Positions 26,511 through 33,126 of a stretch of 64,000 bases of DNA are shown piece by piece. The DNA lies in NCBI GenBank assembly GCA_022567155.1, contig JADFHN010000001.1:62001-126000 (forward strand), given 5' to 3'. The notes under the pieces were generated by a model. The model was not told where the DNA came from. It made no database searches and was given only the letters and a program-made list of their open reading frames with translations. How positions within the stretch are numbered: position 1 is the stretch's first letter; each line of letters opens with the position of its first letter. This DNA comes from Bacteroidota bacterium. Lineage in GTDB: Bacteria; Bacteroidota; Bacteroidia; Cytophagales; Cyclobacteriaceae. Position numbers and translations under genes: made by a program.

Positions 26511-27284
26511 ATGGAAAAGATTGAAATCAGTTACAGCCACGAAAAATCCGTCTGCAAGGTGATCCTAAATGATGGAAAGAGAAATATTTTGGATAGTGTA
26601 ATGATGTCGGATCTCCTGACTTTACTTGATGAAATCAAAGAGAATCCTGATATCAAATTGGTAACATTTGAAGGTAAGGGTCAGCATTTTTCGTTTGGAG
26701 CCAGTGTAAGGGAACACTCAAAAGAATATGCACATGATATGCTTACCACCTTTCACAGGATATTCTATAAAATCATTGATTTGGGAATTCCTATGCTGGC
26801 CAAAATCTCCGGTCAATGCCTTGGTGGAGGACTGGAACTGGCGTTGATATGTAACGTATTGTTTGCTGATAAAACCGCAAAACTGGGTCAACCTGAAATT
26901 ATTCTCGGAGTATTTCCTCCTCCTGCATCAATTATGCTTCCTCTGAAAATTGGAAATGCAAGAGCGGAAGAACTCCTGATTACCGGTAAGTCAATTAGTG
27001 CTGAGGAGGGTTTAAAACTGGGCCTGATTAATGAAGTATTTCAAAATAAACGCGAGATGGAGATTGCCGTCGAGGAATGGATTAGCAAATATATCGTTCC
27101 AAAAAGTGCTTCTTCGCTGAAATTTGCTGTTAATGCTGCCCGCAAAACATTCAATCATATAATGAAGAATAAACTTCCGGAACTTGAAAATGAGTACCTG
27201 GGGCGCCTGATGGACACGAAAGACGCCAACGAAGGCATTCAATCGTTCATCGAAAAACGCAAACCCGTTTGGAAGAATTGCTAA
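26511..27284 (+). CDS. dch: cyclohexa-1,5-diene-1-carbonyl-CoA hydratase
   Basis: 257 aa crotonase-family hydratase acting on the benzoyl-CoA reductase product, giving 6-hydroxycyclohex-1-ene-1-carbonyl-CoA. Seen: HFSFGASVREH, GQCLGGGLELALICN and KLGQPEIILGVFPPPAS; both catalytic-type glutamates (GLELAL, QPEII) are present. HFSFGASVxEH and GVFPPPAS-like residues are those of Dch and not of short-chain enoyl-CoA hydratases. Length equals Dch of Thauera. Its ATG lies 7 bp after the MITE-like element, so its ribosome binding region is partly supplied by that element. Confidence 0.88.
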   Translation: MEKIEISYSHEKSVCKVILNDGKRNILDSVMMSDLLTLLDEIKENPDIKLVTFEGKGQHFSFGASVREHSKEYAHDMLTTFHRIFYKIIDLGIPMLAKISGQCLGGGLELALICNVLFADKTAKLGQPEIILGVFPPPASIMLPLKIGNARAEELLITGKSISAEEGLKLGLINEVFQNKREMEIAVEEWISKYIVPKSASSLKFAVNAARKTFNHIMKNKLPELENEYLGRLMDTKDANEGIQSFIEKRKPVWKNC

Positions 27285-27316
27285 AGAGTGAAGAGAATAG
27301 TCCAATGCAATATTAA

Positions 27317-27420
27317 TTATTACCCACCCCTTGCCCCTCCCTGCCTGCCGGTGTACGGCAAGGAGGGGGATACATATTTTAAAGTCTCCTCCTTGGAGGA
27401 GATTTAGAGGTGGGTTTGTG
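27317..27420 (+). repeat. palindromic intergenic element
   Basis: About 100 bp: ACCCACCCC and GCCCCTCC on the left are inverted as GGAGGAG and AGGTGGGT on the right, around an inner CTGCCTGCCGG/GGCAAGGAGGGG hairpin. It shares the AGGGGTGGGT-type core with the two MITE-like copies but lacks their terminal repeats. It lies between dch and the dehydrogenase fusion gene. Confidence 0.6.
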
Positions 27421-27459
27421 AAATAAGAAAAAAGTAATTCAATAAAAGAATTAACCATA

Positions 27460-29460
27460 ATGAAAAATATAAAAGTTGTAGGAGTAGTTGGAGCAGGTAC
27501 AATGGGATCAGGACTTGCTCAGAAATTCGCCCAGGAAGGATTTGATGTAGTACTCGCCGACAGAGAAATGCAATATATCGACAAAGGGATCACCAATATA
27601 AAAGCCACACTTGGGGAGGGGGTGAAAAGGAGGTTGTTTAGCGAGCAACAGGTGATAAACATTCTCGGGAGAATTAACGGAACTACTAATCTGGATGACC
27701 TGAAGTCATGCGATCTTATAATTGAAGCGATTTTTGAAAATTTTAAAGCTAAATGCGAACTATTTGAAACACTTTCCGGTCTTGTGGATTCTGAAGCCAT
27801 AATAGCCACAAACACCTCTTCTTTCTCTGTCAATGATCTTTCCACATCGGTTAAAAATCCCGAAAGATTTATTGGGTTACATTATTTCTATCACGCTGCC
27901 AAAAACCGGTTGGTGGAAATAATTCCGGGTACCTCAACATCAGATACAGTCGTCCGGTCAATATACAGGTTTTCTGTTCTGTCAGGGAAAGACCCGATTT
28001 TCACGGCCGATAAATATGGATTTGCAGTAAACCGGTTCTTTGTGCCATGGTTAAATGAATCCGTGCGTCTGCTTTCCGAGGGTGCAGCTACGATATCTCA
28101 AATCGATGCTATATGCCAAAAAGTATTTGGTATTGGCATGGGCCCTTTTCAACTGATGAATGTAACAGGTATTCCTGTTGCAATGCATGCCCAGAAAACG
28201 CTGGAAAACTTTGGTCCATTCTACAAAGTTTCCCCATTGCTGGAAAAACAGGTAATGAGTGATCAAAACTGGGATGTAAGCGGTATCGAAAATGCTGAAT
28301 ATGATGACGCTATATACAAACTCGTTTCCGAAAGAATGTTAGGCTGTGTGTTTTTTGTTTGCTCACAGATTCTTGCAGAAAAAGTATGTTCTCCCACCGA
28401 TTTGAATCGCGGAGCGAGAATAGGCTTACGCTGGAGGAAAGGACCTATTGATTTAATGAAATTTTATGGTGAAGATGCAGTTAAGCAGTACATAGAGAAT
28501 ATTATTGCATCCTATGGAGAGCCAATACCTTCTGTCGATGATTGCGATTGGGACATGGAATATGTCACTTCCGGGAAAACCGGGAATATAGCGGTGATCA
28601 CAATGTCGCGTCCTGAGGATCTGAATGCCCTGAACAAAGAAGTGATGCAACAACTGGACCGTAAGTTTACCGAAGCAGATGCTGACCCTGATGTGGATAC
28701 TATTTTCATCACCGGTATGGGTAAAGCCTTTGTTGCAGGAGCTGATATCCGGTTTTTCGTTAAAAATATGAAAGCCAATACGGTTGATAACATCCTGGAA
28801 TTTACCAAATATGGTCAAGAAGTATTCAAAAAGATTGATAAATCCCGTAAAAAAGTAGTAGCCGTTTTAAACGGTATGGCTCTTGGCGGAGGTTTGGAGC
28901 TTGCGCTTTGCGCTGATCAGATTTTAGCAACCCCAAAAGTAAGTGTAGCTTTTCCGGAGACTGGTATCGGCATTTATCCGGGACTGGGAGGAACACAAAG
29001 AGCCACCCTGCGTGTTGGTAAGGGCATTGCCAAATATTTGATCCTGACCGGCAAAATGCTGACCGCGCAGGATGCGCTGGAAGTGGGTTTGATAGATTCT
29101 GTAATCAGCACTGAGGAGATGTTTGAAATCCTTGAAGGGCAGCAGCCTATTCCTTCAGCAGAGCGATCACAACTCTTGGAAAAATGGCGAAAAATCGGCA
29201 ATTTCTACGAACGAAACAGTTACAGGAACATTATTAAAGGCGAATATACAGATGGTGGTTTGGATGATGAAATCATCTCTAAACTGGTTAAAACCATGAG
29301 TTTCAAGGCGCCTTTAGCTATGGATATAGCCGAACAGCTTATAGAAGAGGCCAAAGGTCCTGAATCCGAACTCCAAAAACAGAGTATGATTTTCAGTACA
29401 TCCGATGCTATGCTTGGATTGACATCTATAGGCAAAAAGGTGGAATTTGAGGGGCGATAA
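27460..29460 (+). CDS. 3-hydroxyacyl-CoA dehydrogenase / enoyl-CoA hydratase fusion
   Basis: 666 aa. The N-terminal half (1-330) is an NAD-dependent 3-hydroxyacyl-CoA dehydrogenase (GAGTMGSGLAQKFAQ, ATNTSSFSV, GLHYFYHAAKNRLVEIIPG). The C-terminal half (about 370-560 plus tail) is an enoyl-CoA hydratase (GKAFVAGADI, GMALGGGLELALCAD, FPETGIGIYPGLGGTQR) with both catalytic Glu. The domain order is the reverse of FadB. In this operon it should oxidise 3-hydroxypimeloyl-CoA to 3-oxopimeloyl-CoA. The usual HFFNP segment after the first half's catalytic His is replaced by HYFYH, so its substrate pocket may be specialised. Last gene of the operon; stop at 29460. Confidence 0.88.
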   Translation: MKNIKVVGVVGAGTMGSGLAQKFAQEGFDVVLADREMQYIDKGITNIKATLGEGVKRRLFSEQQVINILGRINGTTNLDDLKSCDLIIEAIFENFKAKCELFETLSGLVDSEAIIATNTSSFSVNDLSTSVKNPERFIGLHYFYHAAKNRLVEIIPGTSTSDTVVRSIYRFSVLSGKDPIFTADKYGFAVNRFFVPWLNESVRLLSEGAATISQIDAICQKVFGIGMGPFQLMNVTGIPVAMHAQKTLENFGPFYKVSPLLEKQVMSDQNWDVSGIENAEYDDAIYKLVSERMLGCVFFVCSQILAEKVCSPTDLNRGARIGLRWRKGPIDLMKFYGEDAVKQYIENIIASYGEPIPSVDDCDWDMEYVTSGKTGNIAVITMSRPEDLNALNKEVMQQLDRKFTEADADPDVDTIFITGMGKAFVAGADIRFFVKNMKANTVDNILEFTKYGQEVFKKIDKSRKKVVAVLNGMALGGGLELALCADQILATPKVSVAFPETGIGIYPGLGGTQRATLRVGKGIAKYLILTGKMLTAQDALEVGLIDSVISTEEMFEILEGQQPIPSAERSQLLEKWRKIGNFYERNSYRNIIKGEYTDGGLDDEIISKLVKTMSFKAPLAMDIAEQLIEEAKGPESELQKQSMIFSTSDAMLGLTSIGKKVEFEGR

Positions 29461-29637
29461 CCTGGAATGATTATACGTTTGTGTTTTCTGCCTGGGTGAC
29501 CCCCTTCTTTGCTGTTAAAACAGCATGTATCCATTTTTTTATTTTCGTCCCGGATTCTGTTTTTTAATGGCTAAAGCCAAATGTATCAGGATATATATTA
29601 TCCCTGCCCTGAATAGGCTCATTCCGAAGGACGCAAA

Positions 29638-30432
29638 TTATTTATTTTTTCTTGAATATTCTATTGCTACCACCGTGTCCTGGTCAAAAATCGAAACTCC
29701 TGCATATCTGAACTTCATTCTTTTGAAATTATTGGGATCAAAAACTGTGTATTTAAAATCCTTCAAACCAACCTGATCACTCGTGAAGATGTCAAGCCCA
29801 GGCGAATACGGGAAATACTGTTCATCAACTGTGTAAGCTTGGTATAGTGATGGAATAGTTCCTGTCTCTCTTCTTTGCAGGATTTTCGAATAGATTCTTG
29901 GTCCTGAAATATACCCTTCACTGTATGTTAATAATACGCTCTCGATCTGATAGAGGACACCCTTAACCGAATCCAGAACTGATATCCTGGAGTAAACTTC
30001 CATATTAAAAGGTTGCTGAATGAAGTTATCAGGGATGGCATTGAAGGCTTCTTCCAAAAGGGCTTCCGGGCTTGTTCGCGAGCCGATGATTATAACGTCA
30101 TCCAAATATTCGGTAAATGGATTAAGTGGGATAGTAAACACTTCCTTTGAACTATCAATAAGATCTTGAATAGCCAGAATAGCATTCGTATAGCCTATAC
30201 ATGAAACCTTGATGCTATCCTTAAAATATTGAGGATCAATTTTTAATAGGAAATCTCCATGATCATCGCATGCCGTTCCATAAGCTGAGTTGATAATTTG
30301 AATGCTTGCAAAGGGGATTTCCTCCCCGGATTCATTATCTATTACTTTGCCATACAAAATAACTTGCGCTTTGGTATAATAAGGTATGCACATCATCAGA
30401 CCACATATAGCATATTTTAATAGTTTACGCAT
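29638..30432 (-). CDS. carboxypeptidase-like regulatory domain protein, probably C-terminally truncated
   Basis: About 264 aa from the ATG at 30432 (MRKLLKYAICGLMMCIPYYTKAQ is a clear signal peptide; an earlier in-frame ATG at 30471 would put it too far inside). Next comes a CarboxypepD_reg-like beta-sandwich (VILYGKVIDNESGEEIPFASIQI ... CIGYTNAIL), then a region as in Bacteroidota surface proteins with this module. Related proteins usually continue well beyond the point where this one stops (VVAIEYSRKNK), so the 3' part may be lost. Convergent with the bcr operon end. Confidence 0.65.
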   Translation of the reverse strand: MRKLLKYAICGLMMCIPYYTKAQVILYGKVIDNESGEEIPFASIQIINSAYGTACDDHGDFLLKIDPQYFKDSIKVSCIGYTNAILAIQDLIDSSKEVFTIPLNPFTEYLDDVIIIGSRTSPEALLEEAFNAIPDNFIQQPFNMEVYSRISVLDSVKGVLYQIESVLLTYSEGYISGPRIYSKILQRRETGTIPSLYQAYTVDEQYFPYSPGLDIFTSDQVGLKDFKYTVFDPNNFKRMKFRYAGVSIFDQDTVVAIEYSRKNK

Positions 30433-30483
30433 GATTAATGCTCGCTTAGCTAAAATTTTCATTTGAATCATAGCGTAGGTATG

Positions 30484-30831
30484 TCAGAATTCGTTTTCTA
30501 AAATTGTATTTACAGTTGTACGAAGTTCAGTAATATGTTTATTGGCAACTTCCCAAATTGTCCACATTTTAAGATTAAAATATTCGTGTGCTGCATAATT
30601 TCTAAGCGCCCGGATTTTGAACCAGGGATAAGTATATTTTGCCAATAGGTCATTGTCAATATGAACAACTGCTTCTCCAATAATGATCAGTTGGTACAAC
30701 ACGGCATCCTGCACCTTGGTGTCTGATAAAAAGACACTATTTTCCATTCCCCCCACATATTGGGTAATTTTTTCACAGGCCTCGCTTATGTGCAGAAGCC
30801 GTTGTCTATTTCTATCACGTTGGCTTATCAT
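30484..30831 (-). CDS. hepT: HepT-like RNase toxin (DUF86)
   Basis: 115 aa, all-helical HEPN-superfamily protein. The catalytic R-x4-H-x-Y motif is visible as RNYAAHEY. In characterised HepT/MntA pairs the HEPN protein cleaves RNA and is silenced by polyadenylylation of its tyrosine by the nucleotidyltransferase partner. The ATG at 30831 overlaps the end of the upstream partner gene by 17 bp, so production is coupled. Intact. Confidence 0.87.
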   Translation of the reverse strand: MISQRDRNRQRLLHISEACEKITQYVGGMENSVFLSDTKVQDAVLYQLIIIGEAVVHIDNDLLAKYTYPWFKIRALRNYAAHEYFNLKMWTIWEVANKHITELRTTVNTILENEF

Positions 30832-31414
30832 AGATCAATTTCAGGTCAATTTTAGCCGTTTCCCACGCAAAGGGTTTCAAGGCGCCACTCATTACAATAT
30901 CAAACTTCCTTTTAAGCGTATTTTGCAGATCTTCCTGGATTTGAAAAAGATCGAACATTGAAAAGCCACTTTTCCCTGGTACATCTACCATCAGGTCTAT
31001 ATCGCTTTCGTAGTTTTCTTCACCCCTTGCAAAGCTTCCGAACAACCATGCTTTCTCAATTGCAGGATACTTTTCCAACTCTTTTACCACAGCCTTTTTT
31101 AATCTTACCATACTAATTTTAGGCGTCCTCAAATAGCGGACCTGTTCTTCGGCCACCTTCAAAGCCTCCTCTGCAAATTCCTCATCTTCAATTGCGTACA
31201 AAATCCGATCACTCAAATAAGCTACAAGCATTTCCTTTTTATTTGCTTCAAAGTATTTGGCCAGTTTCTCCACCTGTTTTTTAGTAGCTTTTCGTTGCCC
31301 CCTTTCAATCTTGCTCAGTACTGCCTGGTCGATATCAAGGTAGGCAGCTACTTTTCTCAACGGCTCGCATTTCTCTTTCCGTAACCTTCGGATAATCTCT
31401 CCAATACTTTCCAT
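30815..31414 (-). CDS. mntA: MntA-type nucleotidyltransferase antitoxin fused to an XRE helix-turn-helix
   Basis: 199 aa. Residues 1-65 are a Cro/C1-type helix-turn-helix (LRKVAAYLDIDQAVLSKIERGQRKATKKQ), residues 66-105 a linker, and residues about 108-199 a minimal nucleotidyltransferase with GSFARG (126-131) and the metal-binding pair D138-x-D140 (ESDIDLMVDV). The active-site residues needed to AMPylate the HepT tyrosine are intact. The extra N-terminal DNA-binding domain would let the antitoxin also autoregulate the operon; stand-alone MntA proteins lack it. It precedes hepT with a 17-bp overlap. Confidence 0.87.
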   Translation of the reverse strand: MESIGEIIRRLRKEKCEPLRKVAAYLDIDQAVLSKIERGQRKATKKQVEKLAKYFEANKKEMLVAYLSDRILYAIEDEEFAEEALKVAEEQVRYLRTPKISMVRLKKAVVKELEKYPAIEKAWLFGSFARGEENYESDIDLMVDVPGKSGFSMFDLFQIQEDLQNTLKRKFDIVMSGALKPFAWETAKIDLKLIYDKPT

Positions 31415-31529
31415 ATTTTGAAGTTAAACGTTTTGACAAAAAAAGTCTAAAATTATGAAATCTCTCAACAATTACTATAGAATTTTTCAACATTAAAAAG
31501 ATGAGTGAGAAGAGCCGGGTTTCTTTATT

Positions 31530-32045
31530 TCAGTCTTGCTTTATTTCCACTTCAATATCTTTCAATAATTTGAACAGTTGAGTCTTTCTGCTTTCCCCCA
31601 GATCAATATCTATATCCTTGAATTTGTGGTACATGGTTTCCAGTTCTGCATCTGACAATAATGATTCAGATATCACAAACAGTTCATCGTCCTCCACAGC
31701 GATGTGATCCAGCAGTTCATCCATGTACGTACAGAGTGCGGTATATGTCTTTTCGAATTGATTCTCATTGAGAAATCTCTGAATGGTTTGAGTATATTCA
31801 CGGAAGATCTCATGATGCTCTTTCAATTCCGAAATCAAAGAATGTAAAGAGAAATCAACGTGGCTTTCCAATTCCGGGAACAAAACCTGTTCTTCCTTAA
31901 AGTGATGATACCTATCGCTAAACTCCCTGAAAAAACTAAGGAGAGAATGAACATGCTTTACGAACCCTTCCTCACTTTTTTCCTAATAGTGATCCAGTAG
32001 TTGCACCACTTGGTCAGCGCTGCTGATTATTTCTTTCTCTGACAT
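31530..32045 (-). pseudogene. hemerythrin-domain protein interrupted by an in-frame amber codon
   Basis: The ATG at 32045 begins MSEKEIISSADQVVQLLDHY, then an in-frame TAG (31983-31985), after which the same frame continues without a shift for 150 codons: HHFKEEQVLFPEL, LKEHHEIFREY, HIAVEDDELF are the metal-ligand motifs of a four-helix hemerythrin-like domain. Apart from the one TAG the frame is complete at both ends (172 codons). No start codon lies between the TAG and the first ligand motif other than a late TTG, which would lose the first histidines. It is a recent nonsense mutation, an assembly or base error, or a recoded codon. Hemerythrins bind O2 or NO. Confidence 0.75.
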
Positions 32046-32185
32046 CATTCTCTATAAAAATGGATTCTACGCATTTTAACATTCTATCATTCAATCATTT
32101 TTTATAAATCCATTCCTTATTAAACCTGCCACGCACAGGCGTGGTTCGTGGAAAAGCCAAAAAATATAATCCGAGATCCGCGCAT

Positions 32186-33118
32186 TCAAAAGCCTAATTC
32201 CTTGAAGCTGTTTGTCAAATAAACTTTTATCATTTCCCTTCTGTAAGTCCGGGAAAACATGTCAGTGTTGACAGTACGAGCTCCTTTAATGCACTTTGAA
32301 ATTAATACCTCTTTGTCATCACTGATGGTTCCTTTCACAACAACCACTTTTGGGTCTACACCCCCCAGGGCTATCTTCACTTTGTTTGTATTGTCCACCG
32401 ATACTGCGGATGTCAGGGAAGTGAATTCCAGGCTTTTCCTCAGTCTCAGTTTTTTGAAAATTGCTTTGAAATCTCTTGATACAGGTAATAAAATGTCCGT
32501 AATAATTGCAGTATCACTAATCTTCCTGGGATTCACTCCATCCCCCGAGTAAAGATCTTCAAGTTTTATCCTTTTACGGCCCCTGGTATCAATCAATTCC
32601 AATTCAGCGTCAAAGCTGATTAATACAGGCGCCATATCCGAAACAACATCTGAAAAACAAGCTTTCGTCCCACCTGTGACTATGCACATTTCACCCCCGC
32701 ATTTCAGGCAAAAACCAGCCGATTCTCTCCACCAATAGGACTGATTGTAATATATACATCGATTCTCACACAACAGGTTTCCCCCTATGGTGGCCGATTT
32801 TCTTATTAAGGGTGAGGCAACGGCATTGGCAGCTTCAAGCATTGCAGGAAATTCAGACTTGATTATGGATATAGTTTTCAGGTTATCAAGCTTCACCAAT
32901 GGACCAATCTGTAAATAGGTTTCAGTATTTTTGATTTCCTTTAATTCCAAAATCCTCGAGATATCGATGAGACAACGGCTGGTTTCATTCTCATGGAACC
33001 GGTTTGCCATGATGTCGGTTCCGCCGGCTATATATTTAAAATCCCCTGCATTCTCCCGGGCATATATCAGTGCTTCGTCAAGGGTTTTTGGAATCAGGTA
33101 TGTTTGTTCGGCTATCAT
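32186..33118 (-). CDS. hcrB: 4-hydroxybenzoyl-CoA reductase beta (FAD) subunit
   Basis: 310 aa from the ATG at 33118 (a TTG at 33130 is in frame, but the ATG gives MIAEQTYLIPKTLDEAL, the usual start). FAD-binding motifs of the CoxM/XdhB family: YIAGGTDIM and SATIGGNLLCENRCIYY. Between them and the C-terminal part lies a Cys-rich insert with Cys121, Cys137, Cys145 and Cys154. The spacing 16/8/9 equals that which I recall for the extra [4Fe-4S] cluster of Thauera HcrB (Cys122, 138, 146, 155); ordinary xanthine dehydrogenase FAD subunits lack this insert. It follows the fused large subunit by 8 bp. Removes the 4-hydroxyl of 4-hydroxybenzoyl-CoA as part of the complex. Confidence 0.88.
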   Translation of the reverse strand: MIAEQTYLIPKTLDEALIYARENAGDFKYIAGGTDIMANRFHENETSRCLIDISRILELKEIKNTETYLQIGPLVKLDNLKTISIIKSEFPAMLEAANAVASPLIRKSATIGGNLLCENRCIYYNQSYWWRESAGFCLKCGGEMCIVTGGTKACFSDVVSDMAPVLISFDAELELIDTRGRKRIKLEDLYSGDGVNPRKISDTAIITDILLPVSRDFKAIFKKLRLRKSLEFTSLTSAVSVDNTNKVKIALGGVDPKVVVVKGTISDDKEVLISKCIKGARTVNTDMFSRTYRREMIKVYLTNSFKELGF

Positions 33119-33126
33119 ACAGTATA

